Assembly (NCBI RefSeq): GCF_900156605.1
Contig: NZ_FTOA01000003.1
Span: 496,001 to 560,000 of the forward strand
Length of the DNA: 64,000 bases
Reading direction: 5' to 3'
Source of the DNA: Insolitispirillum peregrinum
GTDB taxonomy: Bacteria > Pseudomonadota > Alphaproteobacteria > Rhodospirillales > Rhodospirillaceae
Shown here piece by piece: positions 55,913 through 64,000 of this stretch; within the stretch, counting starts at the first letter, position 1; the number at the start of each line of letters is the position of its first letter. The notes below the pieces were generated by a model. That model made no database searches. It was not told where the DNA came from and worked only from the letters and a program-made list of their open reading frames with translations. Both the position numbers and the translations under genes were made by a program.

Positions 55913-57684
55913 GGCCCTTTGCAGGCGTTGAGGGACGGCGTTGGCTCTGGCGGCATGGTGGTGTTGTCCGGCAGGGTAAAAGAAATCGTCGTCCCGACGT
56001 CGGGCGTGCTGTCCAGCCGGATCGTGCCGCCGTGGTGGGTAATGATTTTGGCGCACATCGCCAGACCCATCCCGGTGCCTTCGGCGGTGCTGTTGGTGTG
56101 CAGGCGCTGGAACAGGCGAAAGGCGTTCTTCTGCATGGCCGGTTCGATGCCGATGCCATTGTCGGCGACGCTGATCACCCAGTGATCCTGTTCGTGATGG
56201 CCGCTGATGGTGATTTTGGCGGGCTTGTCCACCGGCCCGTATTTGATGGCGTTATCAATCAGGTTCTGGAATACCCGTACCATCTGGCTGTTTTCAACCA
56301 CCACGGTGGGCAGGTCCTGAACGGTAATATCCGCCCGGCTTTCGGCAATGCGCAGGGACAGGTTATCGCAGGCCGCCTGCACGCTGTCGCGTAACGCTGT
56401 CGGGCGCATGGCCTGTTCCAGTCGGCCCACGCGGGAATATTCCAGCAGGTCGGCAATCATGTGCTGCATGCGGGTGGCGCCATCGACGGCAAAATCGAGG
56501 AACTCCTGCCCGTCGGTTGGCAAGAGGGCGCGGTAGCGCCGCCGCAGCAGGTCAATAAAGCCGGCGATCATCCGCAACGGCTGTTGCAGATCGTGCGAGG
56601 CGGCATAGGCAAACTGTTCGAGGTCCTGATTCGAGGCGTGCAGGCGACCTCGTTCCTGTTCCAGCTCGTGCTTCAGTGCCTCCAGTGACTGGACCTTGTC
56701 TTCCAGATCACGGGTATGGATGACCAGATGGCCGTGCAGCGGGCGCAGTAAAAGGACCAGCAACACGCCGCCGACCAGCAGAATGGCGACCATCGCCAGG
56801 GCCACCCGGGTCAGGGATTGGGTCAGGTCGCCGTACAGAATGTGATTGTCGGCAGCAATCACCATCTGCCACCCCTGATCATCAAGACGCGGCGCCACCG
56901 GGCCACTGGCCAGAGTCTGCTGGTCAAGGCTGCTTTCGACCCAGACGCTGGAGGATGGGGCGGGAAAGGGCAGGGAATCGAGCGGCTGCAACAGGTGCTG
57001 GTCTACCTGGAACCAGCGCTGGCCGCCGTCATGGGCCGGGATGGCCAGATACATGCTCAGGCCCAGTGTGCTGGCATCATCCTGATGCAACAGGGCTGCC
57101 AGCGGGCGGCTGTCAAAAACCAGCAGGTCATAGCCGATGACATCGCCGGTTGGGGCCAGAATGCGGGAAATGGACAGAAAATTCATCGGTCCATTGCCGT
57201 ACAATGGCATCAACAGGGTTGTTTGAGTCATCGCCTGCCCGATCGGCAGGATGTGGGCCGGAGCCAGATCGGCGGAGATGGTTGGGGTATCGCCCAGAAC
57301 ACTGACGATATCCCCTTGTGCCGTCAGGCGGACCAGAGCGAGCAGGCTGGAACTGGAACTGAGGGCATCCTGCAGACGCGGAGTGGTAAAGGCCCGCAAC
57401 TCGGCAAGGCTGCTGCGGCCTTGCTGATGGTCCAGCAGGGCCTGCCGGATGGCCGACCGGCTGCTGACCTGACGGCTGAGGTCGTGCAGCGAGTCCTTAT
57501 AGTGGCGGATGCTGGCGCTGTGCAGGGTGTGCAGGTGGTGCAGGGACTGGCGGGCATTGTCTTGCAGGGCGCTTGCCAGCGGCAAGAACCCTGCCACGGA
57601 TACCAGCAGACCGGTCAGCAACAGGGACAGCAGGGCAAACAGCAGAACCCGCCGTTGCACGGCCTCGATGGGCAGCGATGTCAT
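55900..57684 (-). CDS. membrane sensor histidine kinase
   Basis: A 594-residue protein. TM1 (about residues 12-36), a periplasmic sensor region of about 250 residues, and TM2 (about 295-317, MVAILLVGGVLLVLLL). A coiled coil leads into HisKA with AYAASHDLQQPLRMIAGFID (phospho-His) and an ATPase domain with NLIDNAIKYG, DNGIGIE and GTGMGLAMCAKI. The DHp sequence is of the phytochrome-type SHDLQQPLR class. No receiver domain and no adjacent response regulator. The ligand is unknown. Confidence 0.9.
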   Translation of the reverse strand: MTSLPIEAVQRRVLLFALLSLLLTGLLVSVAGFLPLASALQDNARQSLHHLHTLHSASIRHYKDSLHDLSRQVSSRSAIRQALLDHQQGRSSLAELRAFTTPRLQDALSSSSSLLALVRLTAQGDIVSVLGDTPTISADLAPAHILPIGQAMTQTTLLMPLYGNGPMNFLSISRILAPTGDVIGYDLLVFDSRPLAALLHQDDASTLGLSMYLAIPAHDGGQRWFQVDQHLLQPLDSLPFPAPSSSVWVESSLDQQTLASGPVAPRLDDQGWQMVIAADNHILYGDLTQSLTRVALAMVAILLVGGVLLVLLLRPLHGHLVIHTRDLEDKVQSLEALKHELEQERGRLHASNQDLEQFAYAASHDLQQPLRMIAGFIDLLRRRYRALLPTDGQEFLDFAVDGATRMQHMIADLLEYSRVGRLEQAMRPTALRDSVQAACDNLSLRIAESRADITVQDLPTVVVENSQMVRVFQNLIDNAIKYGPVDKPAKITISGHHEQDHWVISVADNGIGIEPAMQKNAFRLFQRLHTNSTAEGTGMGLAMCAKIITHHGGTIRLDSTPDVGTTISFTLPDNTTMPPEPTPSLNACKGPQSS

Positions 57685-57774
57685 GCGCGGTGTGTCCCTG
57701 CCTGTCAGGTGAAAAAGCGCAAGATATTAGCACGTCTTAATACTGTGCGTGACGCTTTTTTGTCAGGTGCAGGC

Positions 57775-58404
57775 TTATGGTATCAGCAGGCGGGACAAAT
57801 CCAGACCGGCAAAAGTCATGCCGCCTGCAGCAATCAACAGCAGCAGAATACCGGAAATTCTCAGCATGGTTTGATGGGCCGACGGCTTGAGGGCCTTGCT
57901 GATCACCAGATAGATCAGCATCAGGGTGGCGAAATCCAGCAGTACCCATGCACCGGTCAGGATGGCCAGACTGTGGTTGGTATTCGGAGTGACGCCGAGA
58001 AACTGCGGAAAGAACGACGCGAAAAAGATGATGTCCTTGGGGTTGGAAATCGCCATCACGAACCCCTTGGTGAAGCCTCCGACGCGCGGGGCAAACACCA
58101 TCCCGTTTTCGGTCCGTGCCGAGCGCAGGATACCCCAGCCGGTCATCCCGATATAGCAGGCTCCGGCCAGCTTCAGCAGGCTGAAGGCCGTTTCGTTGAT
58201 GGCAAAAAGCCCCTTGATGACCAGTGCCGAGGCCAGAATCAGCACCAGTGAGGCGATGTTGGTGCCGAAAATGGTTCGCAATGCCTGCCATGGACCGCCA
58301 GCCAGCCCGGCACCGGTGGTCAGGATGGCGACCGGGCCGGGAATGGCGATCATGGTGATGACGCTCAGCACGTACAGGCCAAGGGTTCCGAAGTGCAGAT
58401 CCAT
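57775..58404 (-). CDS. LysE/RhtB family amino-acid exporter
   Basis: A 209-residue protein with six predicted membrane helices. The family signature is [20 protein letters not shown] near the N terminus, followed by [20 protein letters not shown] and [20 protein letters not shown]. Members export lysine, homoserine, threonine or other small metabolites; the substrate here is not evident. It lies 23 bp downstream of the GyrI-like gene on the same strand. Confidence 0.9.
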   Translation of the reverse strand: MDLHFGTLGLYVLSVITMIAIPGPVAILTTGAGLAGGPWQALRTIFGTNIASLVLILASALVIKGLFAINETAFSLLKLAGACYIGMTGWGILRSARTENGMVFAPRVGGFTKGFVMAISNPKDIIFFASFFPQFLGVTPNTNHSLAILTGAWVLLDFATLMLIYLVISKALKPSAHQTMLRISGILLLLIAAGGMTFAGLDLSRLLIP

Positions 58405-58427
58405 GGGGGAGGAGCCTTAGCGGGGGA

Positions 58428-58886
58428 TTACAGGGCGACCGGGATGCACAGCTCATACAGCCACTCTTCCGGTGGGGTCGAGCGGGGATTGGTGTGAAAG
58501 GTACACCGCCAGCCGGGTTGCAAGGGGTGCGACGCGGCGATCCTCATACGGGCGAGGGTGGCGCTGGCCGCCTGCCACGGGCCGTTGCCCTGCTGGGTGA
58601 TCCCGTCCTGCGCTGGCAGCGACAGGGCCGACAGGGGAGGATTGACGGTAACACCATCGCGGACGGCAATGCCGCAGAACAGGGCGCCGCTCTCATCACG
58701 GACCACCACCACTTTGCCGCTGTCGCTGGCGGTCAGCGACGGACGCCACAGTCCTTGCAGGGCGGCAAAGGTGGTGACGCGCGGCAAGGTTTCGTCGCAC
58801 AGCGCCTCCAGCGGGCCGTCATGGGGCAATCCGGCCAGATGCAGGGCGGGCTGGGCGGCGAGGATCGGCAAGGAGGCAGCGGACAT
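58428..58886 (-). CDS. GyrI-like small-molecule-binding domain protein
   Basis: A 152-residue protein resembling the stand-alone GyrI/AraC-effector-binding fold: two SHS2-type repeats, a central [12 protein letters not shown] strand and the family-typical terminal [13 protein letters not shown]. There is no DNA-binding domain. Such proteins bind hydrophobic or cationic small molecules. The LysE-type exporter is immediately downstream, so the pair may handle a common compound (inference). The ribosome-binding site is weak. Confidence 0.65.
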   Translation of the reverse strand: MSAASLPILAAQPALHLAGLPHDGPLEALCDETLPRVTTFAALQGLWRPSLTASDSGKVVVVRDESGALFCGIAVRDGVTVNPPLSALSLPAQDGITQQGNGPWQAASATLARMRIAASHPLQPGWRCTFHTNPRSTPPEEWLYELCIPVAL

Positions 58887-58941
58887 GGCAGGCTCGTTGG
58901 CAATATCAGTGAAACCCGAACAATGGGCCTGTTCGTTGCGG

Positions 58942-58969
58942 TTGACAACCCGCGTTTCCCGGCTATAGT
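58942..58969 (+). promoter_or_regulatory. sigma-70 promoter of rpsD
   Basis: TTGACA (58942-58947) and TATAGT (58964-58969) with a 16-bp spacer. It gives a leader of about 120 nt before rpsD, long enough for S4 feedback control. Confidence 0.8.
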
Positions 58970-59096
58970 GCGCCCTCTCATTTCCGAGAATGTGGGTAGG
59001 GGTGCCAGAGTGCGACCTCGACCCCGCCGCCTTTCTGCCCGGCAGAAGGGGCCGGACTATCGGGACACAAACAACAGACAGATAAGGGTTACTCCT

Positions 59097-59711
59097 ATGT
59101 CGAAGCGCATTGCAGCGAAGTACAAAATTGACCGCCGTTTGGGCGTCAACCTGTGGGGCCGTGCCAAGTCCCCGATCAACAAGCGTGAATATGGTCCGGG
59201 CCAGCATGGTCAGCGCCGCAAGAAGCCGTCCGATTTCGGCACCCAGCTCCGCGCCAAGCAGAAGCTGAAGGGCTACTACGGCAACATCTCGGAAAAGCAG
59301 TTCCGCAAGTACTTCGATGAAGCGTCTCGTTGCAAGGGTGACACCTCCGAGAACCTGATCGGCCTGCTGGAGCGTCGTCTGGACGCCGTCCTGTACCGCA
59401 TGAAGCTGGTGCCGACCGTGTTCGCCTCGCGTCAGTTCATCAACCACGGCCACGTGCTGGTGAACGGCAAGCGCGTCAACATTGCTTCCTACATCGTCAA
59501 GGAAGGCGACGAAGTCTCCGTCCGTGAGCGTTCGAAGCAGCTGGCGATCGTTCTGGAAGCCGTGTCGCTGAACGAACGCGATGTGCCCGATTACATCGAA
59601 GTCGATCACAAGGAGCTGAAGGGCCGCTTTGTGCGTATCCCGAAGCTGGCCGACGTGCCGTACCCGGTTCAGATGGAACCGAACCTGGTGGTCGAATTCT
59701 ACTCGCGTTAA
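59097..59711 (+). CDS. rpsD: 30S ribosomal protein S4
   Basis: A 204-residue 16S rRNA-binding assembly protein. It reads [20 protein letters not shown], with [15 protein letters not shown] and the S4 RNA-binding domain ([34 protein letters not shown]). It lacks the zinc-binding cysteines found in some S4 proteins. It stands alone with its own promoter and terminator, as usual in alphaproteobacteria. Confidence 0.98.
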   Translation: MSKRIAAKYKIDRRLGVNLWGRAKSPINKREYGPGQHGQRRKKPSDFGTQLRAKQKLKGYYGNISEKQFRKYFDEASRCKGDTSENLIGLLERRLDAVLYRMKLVPTVFASRQFINHGHVLVNGKRVNIASYIVKEGDEVSVRERSKQLAIVLEAVSLNERDVPDYIEVDHKELKGRFVRIPKLADVPYPVQMEPNLVVEFYSR

Positions 59712-59736
59712 GTCGCGGGTTGATCCCCGGTTTTGC

Positions 59737-59773
59737 AAAGGGCCGCTCTGGATATCCAGAGCGGCCCTTTCGC
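59737..59773 (+). terminator. terminator of rpsD
   Basis: A perfect 34-bp palindrome: AAAGGGCCGCTCTGGAT and its complement (59737-59770). It is 25 bp past the rpsD stop. The U tract is short. Confidence 0.85.
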
Positions 59774-59779
59774 ATTTGG

Positions 59780-61099
59780 TTATGCCAGACGGGCGGCCTG
59801 CAAGCTGTCCTGCCGACCGAGATCGGCCCGGTGGGCGGCCAGCCAGCCCTCGGCGCTCTGATAGCCCAGATCGTGCAGGTAACAGAGAAACTCCCACTCG
59901 GTGTTGATCTTCGACGAGGCCGAGAGCTGATGGAACTCGGCATCGGCATCAATGCGGTGCAGCCGCATCCGGCGATAGGGGCCTTCTTTCAGCAGACCGC
60001 CGTCAATCAGGCTGTTGATCTGTTGCAGGCTGTGCAGTTCATGCTGCAGGCTGGCGTTAAAGGTGATCTCGTTCAGCCGGTTAAAGATGTCGCGGGCGGT
60101 GCGCGGCGTGCCGTCACGCCGGGGCGGGTTGATCGGCACCAGCAGCAGGTCACGGGTATTGCTGTGCCGGATCAGGGGCGAGAGCGGCGGGTTGCTGACA
60201 TAGCCGCCGTCCCAGTGCGGGATGCCATCAATCTCCACCGCCTGAAACAGGAACGGCAGGCACGCCGAGGCCATCACGTGCTGAACGTCAATCTCCGGGG
60301 TGGAAAAGACGCTGGCGGTGCCGGTATGCACATTGGTGGCGGCAATGTGGAGCTTGATCTGATCCTGCTGACGCAGGGCATCAAAGTCCACCAGTGACAG
60401 GAGCGTTTCCCGCAGCGGGTTCAGCCCCAACGGGTTGGTCTGATAGGGGGACACGAACTGGCGGGCGACATCCATCAGCGCCAGCCACGGCGAATTGTCG
60501 AGGCTCCAGCCGCCGTCCAGCCGATCAATCCAGCTGCGCCGAAAGGGCGTCAAGGCCCCGGCCTGCGCGATCTTTTGCCAGAAAGCCGCCAGCAGGGCGC
60601 GGGCCTGTGGCCGCCCGCCGTCAATCAGCCCATAGGCGACGATCACCGCATTCATTGCCCCGGCGGAGGTGCCTGACAGTGAGTCAAAGCGCAGGGCCGG
60701 GTCTTCCAGCAGGCGATCAAGCACCCCCCAGGTAAAAGCCCCGTGAGCACCGCCGCCTTGCAGGGCGAGGGCCAGCGGCAGATCTTCCTGCTGCCGCAGC
60801 GGTGCGGGGTTGCGGGGACGGGGCTGCGGTCGCGGCTGGGGGCGGGTTTGGGGGCGAGGCCGGGCAGGCCGTGCCGGACGAGTGGGCGGAGACGGCGCGG
60901 GAGCCTCGACGGCGGGCGGCACAAACGCGACCGGTGGAAGAGGAAGCAGCACAGGCGCAGTCGGTGGCAAGGCTGCCTCGGGCGGAGGCAGCAGCACGGC
61001 GAGCGGTGGGGGTGCCGACGGGCGAGGACCGAAGAGTTTGCCCAGCCAGCGCCGCCAGCGCGGCGGGGGCGGGGCCTCATCGGAAAGGAGCGGCGACAT
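59780..61099 (-). CDS. patatin-like phospholipase
   Basis: A 439-residue protein. The first 100 residues are Pro/Ala/Arg-rich and disordered, including a PR-repeat stretch (PRPQTRPQPRPQPRPR). The patatin domain follows: oxyanion loop LQGGGAHGAFTWGV, nucleophile in LSGTSAGAMN, and catalytic Asp in WDGGYVSNPP. Such Ser-Asp dyad enzymes release fatty acids from lipids. The ATG at 61099 has GGAG upstream; earlier codons extend into the tRNA-Met promoter region. No signal peptide. Confidence 0.9.
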   Translation of the reverse strand: MSPLLSDEAPPPPRWRRWLGKLFGPRPSAPPPLAVLLPPPEAALPPTAPVLLPLPPVAFVPPAVEAPAPSPPTRPARPARPRPQTRPQPRPQPRPRNPAPLRQQEDLPLALALQGGGAHGAFTWGVLDRLLEDPALRFDSLSGTSAGAMNAVIVAYGLIDGGRPQARALLAAFWQKIAQAGALTPFRRSWIDRLDGGWSLDNSPWLALMDVARQFVSPYQTNPLGLNPLRETLLSLVDFDALRQQDQIKLHIAATNVHTGTASVFSTPEIDVQHVMASACLPFLFQAVEIDGIPHWDGGYVSNPPLSPLIRHSNTRDLLLVPINPPRRDGTPRTARDIFNRLNEITFNASLQHELHSLQQINSLIDGGLLKEGPYRRMRLHRIDADAEFHQLSASSKINTEWEFLCYLHDLGYQSAEGWLAAHRADLGRQDSLQAARLA

Positions 61100-61204
61100 G
61101 GAGGAAATCCTTATGTTGCACTGCACCCTAAAAAGGTCGGCCCTTTCCCCGCCGCTGTCAAGGACTCCCCGCCGATCACCCTGCGCCCCTTGCCGAAAAA
61201 GCCC

Positions 61205-61233
61205 TTGACCCCCACCGTAAACTTTTGTATCAC
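61205..61233 (+). promoter_or_regulatory. candidate promoter of tRNA-Met
   Basis: TTGACC (61205-61210) and TATCAC (61228-61233) with a 17-bp spacer. Transcripts would read through the R2 element before the tRNA. Confidence 0.5.
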
Positions 61234-61243
61234 CCCACACCCA

Positions 61244-61344
61244 GAGCAGCGCGCGTTAAATATGACGCAAGCGCGCTGGTCTGGGCTTTAGGCATGTCGC
61301 AGTGATAACACGCAAAACCGGAACCACTTTTGCGCTCACTGCTC
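61244..61344 (+). repeat. R2 palindromic repeat, full 101-bp copy upstream of tRNA-Met
   Basis: Bounded by GAGCAG and CTGCTC. It contains GCGCGTTAAATATGACGC, a GGTCTGGGCTTTAGG block and CGCAAAACCGGAACCACTTT, then TGCGCTCACTGCTC. It ends 12 bp before the tRNA-Met 5' end and is oriented toward it. Confidence 0.85.
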
Positions 61345-61356
61345 TCAGCGCCGTGT

Positions 61357-61433
61357 GGCGGAGTAGCTCAGCTGGTTAGAGCAGCGGAATCATAATCCGC
61401 GTGTCGGGGGTTCGAGTCCCTCCTCCGCTACCA
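61357..61433 (+). tRNA. tRNA-Met, elongator (anticodon CAT)
   Basis: A 77-nt cloverleaf with encoded CCA. Acceptor GGCGGAG/CTCCGCT with a terminal G-U pair, D arm AGCTCAGCTGGTTAGAGC, anticodon stem-loop GCGGAATCATAATCCGC, and T arm GGTTCGAGTCC. Sequence features fit elongator Met rather than initiator or lysidine-modified tRNA-Ile. Confidence 0.93.
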
Positions 61434-61509
61434 TCCTTGCCCCTGATGGCAAGCGGGTACCTTCGGCGGGTACCACGAAAATACCGACATGGCACATATG
61501 TTTTTCACT

Positions 61510-61610
61510 CGACCGGCGTGCGTTAAATCTGACGCAGGCATGCTGGTCTAACCTTTTGGTGTGCCGCATTGTTTTTGCGAAAACCGGTTCCCACTTTTCG
61601 CACAATGCTC
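61510..61610 (+). repeat. R2 palindromic repeat, full copy between tRNA-Met and the radical SAM gene
   Basis: It carries GCGTGCGTTAAATCTGACGC, TGCTGGTCTAACCTTTTGG, GCATTGTTTTTGCGAAAACC and CCCACTTTTCGCACAATGCTC. Same orientation as the copy upstream of the tRNA, 184 bp before the next gene start. Confidence 0.85.
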
Positions 61611-61793
61611 TCGCCTGTACCAGTGTGGCTTTTTGGGCCGCCTGCAGTCACTGTGTCTGCGCTTTTGACTGCTTGAGGTTGTTTGTTTACATTCATTTCT
61701 ACTATTACTCTTTTAAGTTGTATACGTTTTAATAACACTCTGACGGTATGATTGGCGTGGGTGTCCCCCCTTCCGCAGCGACTGGAGAAACCT

Positions 61794-63152
61794 ATGTCGG
61801 ACATGCTGCTCAGAAAAGAGCAAATCGAGCGGGCGCTAACTGACCTCCCCCCGGTGGCGGGAGAGAGCTTTGCGCGTGACCTGGTGAAACATCTGTCGGT
61901 CCGTGGGACGACAATCACGCTGGTACTGGATGTACCGGTGGATCAGCGTCGCCGCTTTGATGGTGTGCGGGCGCAGGTTGAACAGACCTTGCAAGCCCTC
62001 AATCCCGCAGGCTCGAACGTGGTTTCGTTCACTGCCGACCGCCCGGACGGGCCGGTGTCAACCGGGGTACACGACAAGTTCAACATGGATGGCCACAAGC
62101 TGATGTGGCACCTTGACCGGGTGTCGGCCTGGCAGAAGGGCGAGCGCATTGCGCCGCTGCATCTGGATATGGGGATTTCGTCCGGCTGCAACATGGCCTG
62201 CAACTATTGTTATGGCGTGATTCAGGGCCGTTCGGGCTATGGGACGGACCGCAAGGGCAAAACCAACATGCCGCGCGAAGCTGTAATGCGCACCTTCCGC
62301 GAGGCGAAAGAGGTTGGTGTCCGCTCGATTGCCCTGATCGGCGAGGGCGAAAACACCCTCCATCCCGACCTCTATGACCTGCTGGACTATGGCCGCGAGA
62401 TCGACCTTGACCTGTCGCTGGCCACCAACGGCATCCGCATCGACCACGACCGTCTGGATTCGCTGCTGACCGGGCTGACCTGGTGCCGGATCAACATCTC
62501 GGCGGCGACTGAAGAGTCGTTCCAGCGCATCCACAACGTTCCCCAGTTCCACCGCGTGCTGAAAAACGTCGAAGCAATGGTGGCCCGCAAGCAGAGCCAT
62601 GGTCATCAGTGCACCATCGGCCTGCAAATGGTGGTCACCCGCGACAACGTGGACGACATTGTCCCGTTGGCCAGGCTGGGCCGTGAGCTGGGCGTTGACT
62701 ATCTGGTGGTCAAGGCCTGTTCGGATACCTATGACGGGCGGCTGGATGCACCGCAGAGCGAATACCGTTCGATGGAATCGACCCTGCGCGAAGCCGAAAG
62801 TTATTCGACCGACAGCTACACCGTGTCGATCAAATGGCAAAAGCTGAATAATGCCGGCTGGAAAGACTATGATGTCTGCTATGGCACCCAGTTCATTCTG
62901 GGGGTCAGTGGCGACGGGCGGGTGTTCCCCTGTGGGCACTGGTTCGATAACCGTGCCGACGAGTTCCTGATGGGCAACGTGGTCGAGCAGTCGTTCCGCG
63001 AGATCGTCGAAAGCGAACGCTATTGGCAGGTACAGGAAAAAATCCGCCGGGTGAACGTCAATCACGATTGTGAAAGCAACTGCAGACAGCATTATATCAA
63101 TAATTTCCTGTGGGGCATCGCCCAGACACCGCCGCACAGGAATTTTGTCTGA
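61794..63152 (+). CDS. radical SAM/SPASM protein with an N-terminal MIP18 (DUF59)-like domain
   Basis: A 452-residue protein. Residues 1-87 resemble the Mrp/ApbC N-terminal FeS-assembly domain: EQIERALTDLPPVAGESFAR, then LSVRGTTITLVLDVP and VVSFTADRPDGP. The radical SAM core begins at SSGCNMACNYCYG (CxxxCxxC) and includes GEGENTLHPDLYDLL and LSLATNGIRID. The C terminus (YGTQFILGVSGDGRVFPCGH, then HDCESNCRQH) is SPASM-like and likely binds one or two auxiliary clusters. GGAGAAACC precedes the ATG at 61794. The following gene is RmlD-like, so a role in surface sugar modification is possible. Substrate unknown. Confidence 0.85.
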   Translation: MSDMLLRKEQIERALTDLPPVAGESFARDLVKHLSVRGTTITLVLDVPVDQRRRFDGVRAQVEQTLQALNPAGSNVVSFTADRPDGPVSTGVHDKFNMDGHKLMWHLDRVSAWQKGERIAPLHLDMGISSGCNMACNYCYGVIQGRSGYGTDRKGKTNMPREAVMRTFREAKEVGVRSIALIGEGENTLHPDLYDLLDYGREIDLDLSLATNGIRIDHDRLDSLLTGLTWCRINISAATEESFQRIHNVPQFHRVLKNVEAMVARKQSHGHQCTIGLQMVVTRDNVDDIVPLARLGRELGVDYLVVKACSDTYDGRLDAPQSEYRSMESTLREAESYSTDSYTVSIKWQKLNNAGWKDYDVCYGTQFILGVSGDGRVFPCGHWFDNRADEFLMGNVVEQSFREIVESERYWQVQEKIRRVNVNHDCESNCRQHYINNFLWGIAQTPPHRNFV

Positions 63153-63187
63153 TCGCTGCCTCGTAGGCGTTTGCCAAAGGACCGGCA

Positions 63188-64000
63188 ATGCATATTTTGC
63201 TTTTTGGTGGAACGGGCTGTGTTGGCACAGCCCTGGATGATGTGTGCGCGCAGGCCGGGGTTCGTCTGACCGCCCCCGGGCGGGAACAGGTCGATGTGAC
63301 CAACCAGCGCCAGCTTCAGGATTGCGTGCGCGACACGCGCGCCAATGTGGTGGTTGACTGCACCGCACTGGTGGGCATCAATCCGTGCGAACAACACCCG
63401 GAGACGGCGTTCCTGATGCACGCGGTCAAGACCCACTGGCTGCTGACCGCCTCGCGCGATGTCGGGTCGGCGTTTGTCTTTACCAGCAGCCATGCGGTGT
63501 TTGATGGCTGTTCCGACCAGCCCTATGACGAAACCAGCCCGCCACGGGCGACTTCGGCCTATGCTGCGTCCAAGCTGGCCGGGGAGCAGATGACGCTGGC
63601 CCTGCATCCTCGGGGCTATGTGGTGCGCTTTCCGACCCTGTTTGGCCGTCGGCGCAATCAGGCGCTGGGCTTTGTTGACAAGATGGCGGTGATGCTGTTG
63701 CAGGGCAAAAGCCCGACGGTCGCCGCCGACAAGATCGACAGCCCGACCTATGCCCTTGATGCCGCCGGAGCCTTGCTGGAGACGCTCGGGCAGGGGACGC
63801 CGGGGCTGTATCACCTGTGCAATGCCGGGCAGACCAGCTACCACGGACTGATTTGCCGCCTGCGTGACCGGTTGGGGTTGTCGCAGGAGATCGGCGCGGG
63901 CAAGGACGCCGACTTCCCGGCGCTGGCCCCCAAGCCGCTGCGCACGGCGATGGTGTCGCTGCGCCGCCCGCCGCTGCGTCGGTGGGAGGATGCTCTGGAT
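63188..64000 (+). CDS. RmlD-like NAD(P)-dependent sugar reductase (3' end outside window)
   Basis: At least 271 residues, open to the end of the window. The N-terminal Rossmann motif is MHILLFGGTGCVGTALDD; DVTNQRQL and INPCEQHPETAF are typical of dTDP-4-dehydrorhamnose reductases. The SDR catalytic pair is in SAYAASKLAGEQ, followed by YVVRFPTLFGRR. The near-terminal KPLRTAMVSLRRPP recalls the RmlD C terminus. It starts 35 bp after the radical SAM gene and is probably co-transcribed. The exact sugar substrate is uncertain. Confidence 0.82.
   Translation, partial: MHILLFGGTGCVGTALDDVCAQAGVRLTAPGREQVDVTNQRQLQDCVRDTRANVVVDCTALVGINPCEQHPETAFLMHAVKTHWLLTASRDVGSAFVFTSSHAVFDGCSDQPYDETSPPRATSAYAASKLAGEQMTLALHPRGYVVRFPTLFGRRRNQALGFVDKMAVMLLQGKSPTVAADKIDSPTYALDAAGALLETLGQGTPGLYHLCNAGQTSYHGLICRLRDRLGLSQEIGAGKDADFPALAPKPLRTAMVSLRRPPLRRWEDALD

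Overview
The window is a GC-rich chromosomal segment of an alphaproteobacterium, probably a Rhodospirillales member of the Novispirillum, Insolitispirillum or Magnetospirillum kind. This rests on gene order, the style of FtsZ, S4 and SdhB, a complete dcw cluster followed by lpxC, and intergenic repeats of alphaproteobacterial type. The genus-level guess is weak. No rRNA, CRISPR array, prophage or transposase gene is visible.

Left part (1-15.5 kb): the tail of an ImmA/IrrE-like protein; a divergent Lrp regulator and DUF2000 protein; a complete succinate dehydrogenase operon (sdhCDAB) with a Fur-like site upstream; a divergent ABM-domain membrane protein and TetR regulator sharing a palindromic operator; a 2-oxoacid:ferredoxin oxidoreductase operon (korA-korB-ferritin-like protein) facing a 2[4Fe-4S] ferredoxin; the 41-residue ribosomal protein L36; an alpha/beta hydrolase and an isochorismatase-like hydrolase; and a chemoreceptor.

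Middle part (15.7-28.2 kb): tRNA-Pro(CGG); the SbcC/SbcD nuclease pair; a FIST-domain protein overlapping a triple-PAS hybrid histidine kinase, which resembles the NosP/NahK nitric-oxide pathway; an unknown membrane protein; a CgeB-like glycosyltransferase; and an unknown helical protein.

Cell-division and envelope block (28.6-49.6 kb, all on the minus strand): mraZ-rsmH-ftsL-ftsI-murE/F (one fused polypeptide)-mraY-murD-ftsW-murG-murC-murB-ddl-ftsQ-ftsA-ftsZ-lpxC. Most junctions are ATGA, GTGA or TAATG overlaps, so translational coupling is likely throughout. The block makes lipid II, assembles the divisome, and ends with the committed step of lipid A synthesis. Four TGG(G/T) repeats at exact 10-bp spacing upstream of mraZ look like the MraZ operator.

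Right part (50.6-64 kb): the RNase P RNA; a regulatory (sensor) [NiFe] hydrogenase hupUV without an adjacent kinase; threonine dehydratase; a membrane sensor kinase; a LysE-type exporter; a GyrI-like protein; rpsD with a clear sigma-70 promoter; a patatin-like phospholipase; elongator tRNA-Met; a radical SAM/SPASM protein with an Mrp-like (MIP18/DUF59) N-terminal domain; and a truncated RmlD-like reductase at the window edge.

Two dispersed intergenic repeat families run through the window. R1 is a MITE-like element of about 170-180 bp with GTCGTGTACTGTG-type terminal inverted repeats, in four copies, three of them between convergent genes. R2 is a roughly 101-bp palindromic element in five copies, usually just upstream of a gene or RNA gene and in a fixed orientation. 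At 51.06-51.30 kb an R1 copy sits inside an R2 copy.
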